From NCBI RefSeq assembly GCF_030867145.1, contig NC_134440.1:4030001-4094000 (forward strand): a DNA stretch of 64,000 nt. The letters run 5' to 3'. The notes below the pieces were generated by a model. It was not told where the DNA came from, did not search any database, and worked only from the letters and a program-made list of their open reading frames with translations. The DNA comes from Opisthocomus hoazin (Eukaryota > Chordata > Aves > Opisthocomiformes > Opisthocomidae). Positions 35,175 through 46,300 of this stretch are shown here, in pieces. Each line of letters starts with the position of its first letter. Within the stretch, counting starts at the first letter, position 1. The position numbers and the translations under genes are program-made.

Positions 35175-38100
35175 TTACACCACGGAGCAGGTTGGAGAGG
35201 GCTTGCTGGTGTGAGTCAGGCTCCCGGAAGGATTTCCTTGGTTGTACTGTTGCTTCCTTGAGTTTTCCCCCTCTTTCTTTCTGGATTTTACCGTACACAT
35301 TGCCGCGGTGTTCTGGAGTGGGTTGTGCCGGGAAGGGGTGGTCTTAGGACAGTGAAACTTCTCTCGGATTCTGTAACCGACTTTTGTTATTGCAACAAAT
35401 CCATCTGCGGTTGGTACAATCCTGTTTGCAGCGGTGTACACGCACTGAACGGCCAGCAAGGCACCTGCGGAAACCAAGCTCAGAATGAAGAATTTACTGT
35501 GTGGTAGAACTGGGCTTAAAATGTGCCACTTGCCTCAAATGATCCCTTGTCACCAGACAGTTTGAACTCAGTAAAACTGGGTGACATGAAGAGCAAGGAG
35601 GAGAGGGGAGGAAAATAAGGCACGCTGCTTGTTTCTCCTTAGCGTGTTACAGATGATTTGTGTGATAGAAGCTTACAGAAACCTTTCTTGCTTTGCCTGT
35701 AAACCCACTGCTGACATTTGAACCCAGAATATTTTTTTCCCTACTGCGTGCTGGGATATTCCAGCTGTCGGCTTGCAATTGCAGCTTCCAGTCACAGTGC
35801 TAGTGCGCTGCCCCTGCGTTCGGTGTTCTAGCCTCTCTTCTGAAACTTTCCCAAACTGTTGCTGTATGGTATGTTTCCCTTCTTACAACATGAAGGATGC
35901 TACAAGCCTGTTTGATACAGGAAGGAGCACAGAGTTTCTCGTAGTTGCTAGCATGTCACAATTACTCACCGCTTGCAACATCCCAGACTGTAATGGACTG
36001 ATCCAGCGATCCAGTGTACAAGTACTTATCGTCCTTTGAGAAGCCAGCACAGCAAATGCCTTTCAGGAGAGACGTGGGCTGAAAATGGATGGTTAGGATT
36101 AGATTGTTGTGCTGGTAAATACAGGTTGAGGTGAAGATGCCTTAGAGTATACAGTGGTTATTCAGTGCTTAAGAACAGAGGTAATAAAGACAGATTTGTG
36201 CTTAAGAATAGAGGTAATAAAGACAGATTTTTTCCATCCTGGAAGGAGGATGGGAGGTATCACAAAATAAAGCCCCTGGCTTGTGAAGCACTCTGGCTGT
36301 GCGGCAAAGAGCCTAGTGTGACCGCACTAAAGCCCGTTATTCCGCCTATGGAAAGGAGCAGCTTAGACGTGTCTGTGGGGTATTGTCAGGTGAAAGGGTA
36401 ACAGCGTTGATCCAACCTCCTCCATCACTTTTTTTTCCACTTACTTGATGCTCCTGAGCTGCCCCACTTTACCCAATTTTCTGTTGCTCTTGGCAACTTG
36501 TGAAGTCTCATTCTCTTCACTGGTTTGTGTCGTCTGGCTTACACCGGGTAAATGAGCAGTAATAAGCTGTAGATAAATAAGTCCTGTGACTTATGTTTAG
36601 TGTCAGAGTGGTGTTAACAGTACTCACTCACTTAGGCAGCATTGACACCTCGGTAGTGTATCTAGGTGTAAGGATGCTTTAAAATGAGACCTAGGTGCTG
36701 AGAATAGTTTGAACAGCTACGTGCGGGATTTGGGTGTTCTCTTTGAGAGCTGGGCATTCTGTCAGTCAGATCCTCCCCGACACCTCAGGGCAGTAGTCGA
36801 CTCTTGACACTGTCTTACCACTGTAGTACCTTATAATAGCACATCTCGTGTTCCTGCTGACCGAACTCCAAGTCCCAGAGGCACTGCAGGGAATCTTCTG
36901 ATCCACTGAGTGCCCGCTGTTCTCCGTGGCTGCTTTCCAAACAGGAGATCTGGCTTTGGTGACCTTCCAAAGGAAACGCTTGGGCCCGAGGACAGTCATA
37001 AAGGAACAGGTCCCCGCTAGTCGTGCCATAGAGGACTCTGTAATCTGCAAGGACAGCCACTCTGGAAATCAGAGCCAGGGATCTGAGTTTTAAAGGTGTA
37101 GGTGGGCCTGTCGATCACTGGGCATGGATCTGCGGGGATAATATCCAGCACAAGGACTAACTCATCGTATGCTATGGCAAGCTGCTTTTCCTGCTTGTTG
37201 ATTGCCATGTCGTTGACTGCTTTCCGTGACTCTGGAGGTGGGATGCATGCTACGTCCTGCCTGGAGTTCAGAGGAAAGACAAGCACTGTTCCAGATGCAA
37301 GCCCAGTGAAAAGGAGCTGGTTTTGCTCAGCTATTTCCAGGCATCTCACTCGGGCAGAGGTGTCCAGTGTGTCGCACACTTCACCTGTAAAAAGAAGGAA
37401 ATCGGCAAGACTGTTCTTACTCCAGCTGCAGGTGAATGTCTTCCCTCAGATGGGGGCCACAATTGGCTACTTTATTTGTGAAATAATTTACATATTACTC
37501 ATATTTCCAGTTTTCCTATATCATAATAATAAGCTATTCTGTACAAAAACTTTGGAGAGGAGATTAAAAAGCTCTCCAAGCCTGAAACAAATTTTCCTGA
37601 ATCTCATGCTTAGAAAAACCAGAAAGGAGCAGACTGTGCTTGTCATATGCTCACAAAACTAACCCTACCTTTGCTGCCTCTGTGAGTTGTTTTGTTTCTG
37701 TCCTACCCCACATGCATGCTTAATTTAATGCAGTGTTTCTGTGATGCAGTTCACCTTCTGTGGCGTTCCAGATGACGACTTTATGTGTGTCTTCAGGCTG
37801 GGTGAAATAAACATAGTTCCCTCCGTGGGACAGTGCGGCGCAGGCTGCCTTGGGGACAGATGCCAATGTTTTCTGCTGATGATCACAGATGAGGTTCTAC
37901 ACTCTCAGATACGGTGCGCTGTGGGAGGCAGAAACCAAAGTGCAGTCGCACAGGGCTAAGAGTGTGACTGGTGCTCCCATGGCATCCAGTGTGTCGGACA
38001 GATACCCCTGCTCTGATAAACTCCACACCTGGGAAAAGTCAGGGGGAGAAGTCAGTGCCTGAACTAATTTTTCCTTAGTCCTGTTTAAGAGGTAGAACAA

Positions 38101-40546
38101 TATACCTTAACTGACTTGTACAGAAACATAAGTAGTCAAAGAATAACATCCTGTTACTAGAAGGCAAAGCATTGCCTTCTGACTCTAAAACAAATGTTTG
38201 AAGCACCTGGAGCCATCCAGCCCACTTGCTTCCTTTGCTCTGAAGGATGCTTAATTAGGTCCTGCACGTTTTGGACTGTACTGGCTGTTTAGCTCTTTCT
38301 TTGGCAAGAGATGTTGCGTATTCCGTCTGGCTCCTGCTCACAGACGGGTAGCAAGGCAGCTTTTAGGAGTTCAAATTTAAAGCATTTCAGAAATGAAATT
38401 GTATTTCAGGCCTCAGGCATACACTGGCTTGAGGCTGGCCCTCTGAACTGATGAAGTGCTCTCCACTGAGTGTCAAAAATAAAAGGAGAACAGGAAGGCT
38501 TGAAGCAATAAAGAGAAGGGTCAACGGTTGTCATCTTTTTAGAAGGGTGGCAGTACTAGAAACATCTTCAGAACGGCAAATCCAACCCCCAGACTGGTTG
38601 CTGGGGATCAAGACGACCGCTTTACTGGATCAGGGTGTATTCTGTAAGCTGGATTTGTAAGAGATGCTTCTGCTTGGGAAGTTGCCCAGCCTGCCTTCCT
38701 TCCTTCCTACCTGGATAGATGCAGCCTGAGAACCAGTAACAATAATGCAGAGATAACAGCCGTATGAACCACTCCTTCGTGTTCCAGATCTGTCGCTGGG
38801 AACCTGTGGAATCCCTTTGAGTCTGCCAGGTACACTTGCACATACTCCTCAAAGCCTAAAACAATAAAATGTTAGTTACTGATTTATCAAGCTGAGGAAG
38901 TCTCTAATCCCCTTCAACACCATGTCCTTACACACGTGATTTAATTCCTTATTTCTTTAAAGGTAAGCCCAAAGGGTAGCTTAGAAACCGTAAAAAATAA
39001 CAATGTCAGCTTAAGTCCTTTTCCCTGGTTAGATCTCACTCCCTTGAGAAAGGGCTCCTGGTACACAGGCAACGTTCTGCTTCTTTACAAAGAGAATTTC
39101 ACCCAGTCTTTGTTACCCCCTTAAGGACAATAGTTGAGTAAGGCCAGGCTAATGGGGAATTCCACCTGGTGGCCCCTTTTAAAGGACGCTTGGCATGGGA
39201 GAGCAGCTGTTACCAAGACTGTCCTAAGGAATGGATGCTATTGAACCTGATCTTCTGACACCACCACAAAGCAAACCCTTCCAGGAAGCTTCTCTAGCAG
39301 ACTGTTTCCATCAGAAGAGATCTGCACAAAAATAAGGCAAGAGTGAGACATGAAGCTAGGATAGCTGAGCTGCCTCTTTCATGAAGGAAAGAGGATAAAT
39401 TATCAGCGAAATTTGATTTGGCTGCATAGTATTGGGCAAAGCTGTAAAGTGTGGCAGGATAGAAAGTGGTATGCTTGTCCATTTGGGAGCTAGGATATGG
39501 AAGTCGGAGGAGGATGCTCTATTCAGAATGGAGAAGGAAGGTTCTTTTGTTACCAGAACTGTTGTCTGGCTCAGTAAACCTCTGGATAATGTAAGAAAAT
39601 ACAAGAGATACTTTAAGAAGATTTCACAGATAGATGTGTACCATGCATAGAGATCCCTCGCTAAATCCCACTATCATCTTCCCTTGCTTCTGGATCGGAA
39701 CATTGGACGTTGGTGTTTCTTCCTGTAGCCCTGAGAGCTGATATTTGGATCTCAGCTCACCGGTGTTGCTGTTCCACAGACTCAGCGTTCCTCCTTCAGA
39801 CACAGTCATAATCACCAGCCTTGGACTGAATACCTCGGAACACATCCACGCATCTGATGCCTCTCCAGAAATCTGGAAGATGAGTTCTGCTGTCTCCAGG
39901 TGCCAAGCATTGACCTAGTAAAGAGGTGGCAAAAGAGACAGGACTAGCGAGGACTGAGGTAGCTTTTTCATCTACAACCTTTGTGATTGTGGCTGTAACT
40001 TCTAAAGTTGTTCTTTCAGCATGCCTTACGTTAAAGACTGTCCATACCTTTGTATCTGAGGAAGAATATACAATCATGTGCCCCTCATCCACGTGAAGGT
40101 GATGTGAGGGCTGTTCTTTGATATGTGTATCCTGGATGATAAACCTTGCTCTCCCAGAGATCAAATTCCAGATGCGCAGACTGTGATCCATAGCAGCTGA
40201 GACAGCACAGGTTCCTTTTCCAAACACTTTCACACACCTCACCTCGGCTATAAGATAAGACAAGAGTTCACAAATTGAGGGATTCTCAGTGCTTTCAGCA
40301 GCTGAGAGAATGCTGGCAGCTGGGAGGTGTCTGTGTGCCTACAGCTCCAGGATTGCCAAGCTGTCAGAGCTTTTTTCAGACATGAAAAGACCTTTCCAAC
40401 CATAAAAAGTGTAGAAGGCTCACCGAAGTGCCCAGGAAGGGCATGCAGCATCTCAAAAACTTCCGTATTCCAGACAAGCATTGAGCCATCCTGGGAACCT
40501 GCCACCAGCAGCCGGTAATCAGAACTAAGTGCCATCACTGTGACAC
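35175..40546 (-). pseudogene. NWD1: NWD1 exons 11-19: WD40 repeats and C-terminus
   Basis: Nine exons encode WD40 blades, recognised by LLVAGSQDGSMLVWN, SAAMDHSLRIWNL, VSEGGTLSLWNSNTG, HKVVIWNATEG, SGSEDSLQCLWDL and YTGSLDQSITVWDV. Within them are an exon with a degraded 3' end (39247-39321), a one-base loss near 38745, a Trp-to-stop change (37897-37899) and a one-base gain near 37066. The last exon (35175-35464, stop 35175-35177) is open and ends PTCSVV. A minus-strand ATTAAA near 35072 is the likely polyadenylation signal, leaving only about 0.6 kb to the SIN3B start. Confidence 0.85.
36165..36230. repeat. 33-bp tandem duplication
   Basis: Two adjacent 33-bp units, 36165-36197 and 36198-36230, begin GTGCTTAAGAA and end AAGACAGATTT. 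They differ at a single base. They lie in an NWD1 intron just upstream (minus strand) of exon 35970-36078. Confidence 0.95.
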
Positions 40547-40988
40547 CTGCCATGAGACATGAAGAGGGAAGGCTGTTCATGATACCACAGACAGAAAAAA
40601 GACATTTTGAGGTTGTTAATATGCTGTGTTTCTCCAGCTGGAAGCCCCTGTGCTCTCTGAAGCCCGTAGCCTGTGCCAAGAGCAAGATTAGGTTCCCTCA
40701 GACATATCTAGGTCAGTGTGTGCTTCTGTTGTCCTGACGACAAAATGACCCACTTTATCCTCATTTGTTGAAGCAGTTGTGAATGGGACTGGTGCATGAC
40801 TGAGCACAAAGGCAAGTGGACCTTTGTCCTGCCTTTGTGTGAGCTCACAGGCAAAACTCGGTTTCTACAGAAATAGATGTTCTCTCCTTCCTGCTCTGTT
40901 TATTTATTACGTTTCTTGGATCTCATTTATACCAGATGGATGATTAGATATATTCGTGGGCTGTATCTGTCCCCAGGACTAACCCTAC

Positions 40989-43126
40989 CTTTGAGGAATC
41001 CGGTGAGTGTTGTGTGTAGGGGCACAGCAGGCGGCTGGAGAAATCCGCACAGTGGGATGAGAACAGGATGGGGACAGGCCCTGCACCAGCTTAGACGCTG
41101 CTGGCACAGCTTCCCGATGACCTCCGGGTAAGAAGGCATGAAATGAAGAAGCCTGGCCAGCACTTCTGTGTATATTACACTCCCTCCTAAGAGGGCAGAG
41201 ACAAAAAAACGTTTTAGATCATGACTGTGGTGGGCCTCTGAGAGCTGCCATAGTTATATTTTATGTGATGTACAATATGTGATGAACTGAGCTGGCCTTT
41301 GCTGGCCAGGCACTTGGATAATGTAAGGAAGGCTACAGTGTAAAACACAGGCAAATGTGACGGTGTAGCAGGACTTTTCCTCTGGGGGAGGAGTGGTTAT
41401 GCTGAGGAGGAGACGGAGGAGCAGCGCTGTGTACCCTCACCTCTAGTTAGCTTTAAAGCTGTGAGGGAATCTGGAGAGCTACCAGGTGCTTCTGCTAGAC
41501 GTGGGGCAATGGACACTTTGGTTGTGATAAACTGCTCGAATCAGAGACAAAATGTCTGTTGCCAGAGGAGAAACCTCAGCTTCCCATACAGAAATCTTGA
41601 TGGATTCCAGGACAGAGAACTTTGTCACTGGTTGTAATTCCCAGAAAAGTACTTTTACTTGGAAAGGAAAATTCCTATTCTTTCCTCTGGTAAACATTTG
41701 CGTCACGCTCTGTCACTCTGACATAGCTGTTACCTTCAGGGCTGCGTATGCTGCTGACTGCAGGCTTCAAGAGGAGGAGTGTGTCCTGCACAAGGCGTAG
41801 TTCTGGACAGCTGATGCATTCAGTATGCATGGCAAAGTCATCAACAACGCTCTCTATTCCACAGGCAATTATTTTACAGCTGATCCAGTTCATATTCCCT
41901 GCATAAAATAAATGCTATTACAGCAGAGAACATCAGCCCTGCGAATGCATAGTTATTCTGAAAAGACTGAGATAAAAAAATGCTTTTTGGGGGAAGGAGG
42001 GGACAGAAGGATTAACAGTCACTAGCAGTGGAACCAGGGCTCATTTGCTGAGGAAGTGGAGGGCTCCCATTGTCACAGTTCCTTCTGTAGCCTCTTAAAT
42101 GCTCTATGTATTTTCTTTTCAAATTTGTTAGGTTTTAAAATATATTTTCTTCTCAGCGTTTGGAGGATCTAGATCATTTCTTTCAGCTACTAAAGCAGTG
42201 TGGTGATAATTCTAGAATAACAGTTCATAAAAGTTAGCTTATTTCTCTTTCTCGAGCTTCCTTCTCACAGTGGTTACTGATGCTGTGCAGAAAGGCTGTG
42301 ATTCTTATCTGTGGCTGTAGGCTTGAAGCATGCCTCTGCAGAGCACTGTTTACCCCCTTTTGCCCAGTCCTTACCCAGCACATCCCGTTTTAGGTCCTCA
42401 ATTTGTCCAGCATTAAGTAAATGAAATGGCAGTTCGCTCAACTTCCTCAGATTTGCAACAGTATCAGAGAACCAGAGTGGCTGCGGGGCTACCTAGGAGT
42501 AACCAAACAGTGGATTGAGACGTGGCTTGTGGATTGATCTGTTTCCTTTCACAACTTCAGCACTAGCTGCTGTCTCATGGTGTGCCAGACAGCACTTCCA
42601 GGGCTTTCATTGTTTTCCTGTTAGTAGGAAATGTTTTTCATGACTCTACATTTCTCTTGCTACAGTCTAAGGCAGATGTGAATAATAAATTCCTTCCTTC
42701 CTTGTTGCAGTAGCCTTTTATGTATATGAAGACTGCATGACAAAGTTTGTAAAATGACTTTAAATCTCCTTGGTTAGAGATACTTCTTTTAAAAATATGT
42801 ATCTTTGTCATTGTTGAAGTGTTGAAATCATTAATGAAAGCACTAAACAGTGTTATTTACTATTATTTCCATTGTCTCCTGATTTCAGACCCTGTCCAGC
42901 AGTCTGGACACACAGGGCCCTGGTCCAGAGCTTACAGGTATGGAAATGCCTGCCGATATTCCTCACCTTCCTGTCGGCATTCAAGGTCCTGCTAAAGTGT
43001 CGCAGCGTAAGAGGTTTCTTCATTCCCCAGCTCCAAGTCCCCTTGAAGAAATCTGCCAGGAGCAAATGCCTCTTGATTTGGTCTTGTTTTGATAGATAAC
43101 AATTCTGCACCATTTCAACAAATTGC
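40989..43126 (-). pseudogene. NWD1: NWD1 exons 7-10: region between NACHT and WD repeats
   Basis: Exons 42967-43126 (DQIKRHLLLADFFKGTWSWG), 42375-42492 (PQPLWFSDTVANLRKLSELP), 41734-41898 (NMNWISCKIIACGIES) and 40989-41186 (YTEVLARLLHFMPSYPEVIG). They form the helical stretch that follows the NACHT domain. All four keep frame and splice sites, so this part of the gene is undamaged. Confidence 0.85.
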
Positions 43127-43308
43127 CTGGGAAGAGAAAAAGTAATAGATGTCCTGGAAGAGGGAGCTAGTGCTGGGTTTTTGCTAGAGTCTGAGCACTG
43201 ACAGAGCTTAAGAACGGAGAGGAGCCTTGGCAGGGTGCCTGAAAGCCCAGGATGGGAACATCCTATGCTCAGAGGCTTGGCTTCTCACTCTCTGCCCTGT
43301 GAGAGTAC

Positions 43309-46300
43309 CTGTGTGCAAAGCAAAGCAGAGTGAAGCCATCTGCCTTCTGTTCTGCCAGGCACGCTCCCATGTCACTGCGTAACCATGCCCAGTGGAGGGG
43401 AGGAAGGCGCAGGATAGTTTTACTTGGAGGAAGGTGGCAGTGGTGAATCTTAGAGAGAACTTCATCGTGAAGGGATAAAATGTCCTTCAGCTCCGTGTCT
43501 GACAGCCCATTTCTGCAAGTGAAGTGTGACAGATGAAATCATTTATCCTCCTCCTTACTGTTTACACTGATACCTGTAGTGGGAGGGTGAGTGGTTTTTC
43601 TGGCAGTTCAAAAGTACTAGTCACCAAAAATCTCATCAGCTCACATGCACACATGGCAGTCTCAGCGGAGAGCTTAGACCCTGGATAAGCCATGGAGATA
43701 ATTTCCTTTTCCAAGTAATCCCAGAACATCTCCCTTCAAGACAAGAGTTTAGACAGGCTGCCAGGTATGAGAGAAATGTTCTGCTTGCTATATGTATGTA
43801 TGAACACATTCACAGGCTCAAAGCACTGAGAGCTTTGACTGGTTTTGGCTGTATTTAGACAGATGTCCTATGAACAGTGGGAAATATGGGCTGTTCCATC
43901 AGGGATACAGCAGTACTCACCGTGAGGAAGCGATGTAGCCAAGCACATGAGCCACAAGGACTTTGCTGTGTGACTTTTCCAGTCTCTCACACAGACGATG
44001 CATGGCGTCCTGGGCTGTGCTAGCAATCACTAATTCTGAAGGTGAAGTGTAAGATGCCCATTTTCTGGCCTCATGGAAGGCCAGCTTGAAGAGCAGGGCT
44101 TGCCCACCACCAGGGAAGCTCTGACGGACATAGGCCTGTTGAGCTGGGCTTAGCCGTCATCTGTCTGATGCTAAGAGCGTCTCTAGCATCTCCTCACCTT
44201 CCTCACTGGACAAGGGTCCCACTTCAAAGTACGCTTCAGCCTCAGGCACAGCATATTGGAGAGCTTTCAGAGTATCAGGGTCTGCTGTGGAAATGGAAAT
44301 GATGATGTGGACCTTTGGAGGGCAATCTGTAGGGAGCCAGTGGAATCGGTGAGCACCATCACCAGGAATTAATTTCTTCACAGAGTCAAGGAACACCAGC
44401 AGTGTGTGTGTGCCACAACGGGAGACAGTGAGGAGGAGTTTACTGAGGAACAAGACTAAGTCAGTGCAAGCCTGCTTGGTCTGGGTTGGAGGTGGTGGCA
44501 AATCAAATGCTAAACACACTTGGAGACAGATGTCCCTCAGCAGGCTGTGAATGGCAGAACTGAGCTGGGATGTCCCCAGCAAACGAAGCATGACTACACT
44601 GTCCTGCCCTAGAACAGCTTGCACCTGCTCGGATAGTTTGCACATCACAGATGTTTTTCCACAGCCTGGTGGCCCATAGAGGATGAGGGTTGTGTGGGTT
44701 TTATCATTGTTCTGCCTAATACAATCAAAAAGGTTATCCAATAAATTCTGTCTCCCACAGAAAAATCTGCAGTTCTTCAGGCACAGAGCGGTGTGGTGGC
44801 CCAGCTCCTGCAGAAGTTGCCCTGGCTCCTCGCCGACCTGTCCTTGATATTGAAGATTCTCTGAAACCTGGTGATTAGTGACAGCAGTGAACTGCTCACA
44901 AAGTTGTTTCAGGTATTTATGATTCTCCTTGCCCTGAGGGTTCCCAGAGTCTTTACTGTATGCCAACGTGTGTACTTTGAGGTGTTTGGGATAATGGCTT
45001 GCAATTTTTGCTTTAAGGTTGCTGAGCAGCTGTTTCGCTTCACTGTCCAGACTCCTCTTTTTCTAACAGCTCACTGTTTGTCGCTTGCCCAATTTGTTTG
45101 AAAGAATCCTCAACTTCTCTGAGGAATATGAAAGCTGCCGGGCTGCTCTCCTGGGTATTGAGGAGGCCCTGTTCAATCTCCCATTCAATCGCTACAAAGG
45201 AAAAAAAAAATTAGAGGGAGATGTGAGCATTCAGTTTCAGAACAGAACACAGGCAAAGCCATCCAGCAACATGCATGTGACATCCCCTGGTCCTTATGTG
45301 TTTCACGTGATGCGAGCAGGTCAGCATTCCCCATGCCTTCTGAGCTAGGCATACTCCTGGATGTGGTCAGGGAGATTGGGGGGGAAAAGGAGAAAAGTTT
45401 CCGTCTCGGGTATTACTGTTTGCTAGTCAGCAGCAACCTCCCTCCTCAGGGTTCGGGATATGGCAGATAGTTAGCAAGTCTTTTCCTTCCCAGCGTCTTT
45501 TCTGTTGTATACGATCGGACGTTGTCTTGAAACAAAGGTTAGAAGGATATCAGGGCCCTGTCGGAACACATCTGATTTGTGGTAGCAGTGCCTCTGCTCT
45601 GGGCTGAGCAGCCCGCGCCTCTCTGCCTTCTGGGCTGCCAGGCGCAGCGCCGGGGCCAGGCGTCTCTCCAGGCGCTGCCAGGCCTGCCCGTCAGCCGGCT
45701 GCAGCACGTAGCCGGTGGGCAGCGCGTTCTCATCCCGCCGGTACCGCTCCGTCAGGAGCTGCGCGGAGTCCCGTGACAGCTGCAGAGCTAGGGCCTCAAA
45801 TTCCTCCTCCTCAATGAGCCGGGGCACGGTCTGGTGCCCGTAGTGGTCTCCCAGGAGGCCCTGCAACAGGCAAAAAAGGTCTGGCATTCAGGCGCTGCAT
45901 CTGCAGCAACAGCTGGGCTGTGGGCTGGCTGCTTGCCCCAGCGCCTAGGATTGCCAGGGAGGGCTGCCCGGGAACCCTGCTGGTACCCACAGCGCCTTTG
46001 TGGCTTCCGTGTTGGATGGGGACAGCCAAGCAGAGTCCCAGCCTGCCCCATGGTCGGGGAGAAGTGGCTTTACAGCAGCTGCTCCTCAGGCCTTGACGGT
46101 GTGTCTGGAGGGAGCGGAGAATGATGGAGGTGAGGTGGTGGAAGCACAGAGCAGAATGGGTTTGGGGACTTTGGCCAGTGGTGCCGTAAGCTTGGCTCTG
46201 GGGTGGAGAAGAACTAAGGGAACAGGACTGAGCCTGGGGACTTCTTTTTAGGACTAAAGGCTGGGCTGGGAAAGAGAGGGATCCTGAAAAGGGTCAGCGT

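Noticed and set aside
37017-37072. A short intron explaining the frame change in NWD1 exon 36830-37384
   Set aside because: TTTCCAG looks like an acceptor, but no GT donor with suitable phase and distance precedes it. The nearest would give an intron of about 55 bp and the wrong frame.
41479-41706. 75-codon minus frame next to NWD1 exon 41734-41898
   Set aside because: It lies past the good donor (GAAG|GTAACA) of that exon and does not match the NWD1 protein, so it is intron.
44871-45348. Plus-strand frames across the NWD1 NACHT exon
   Set aside because: They are antisense shadows without motifs.
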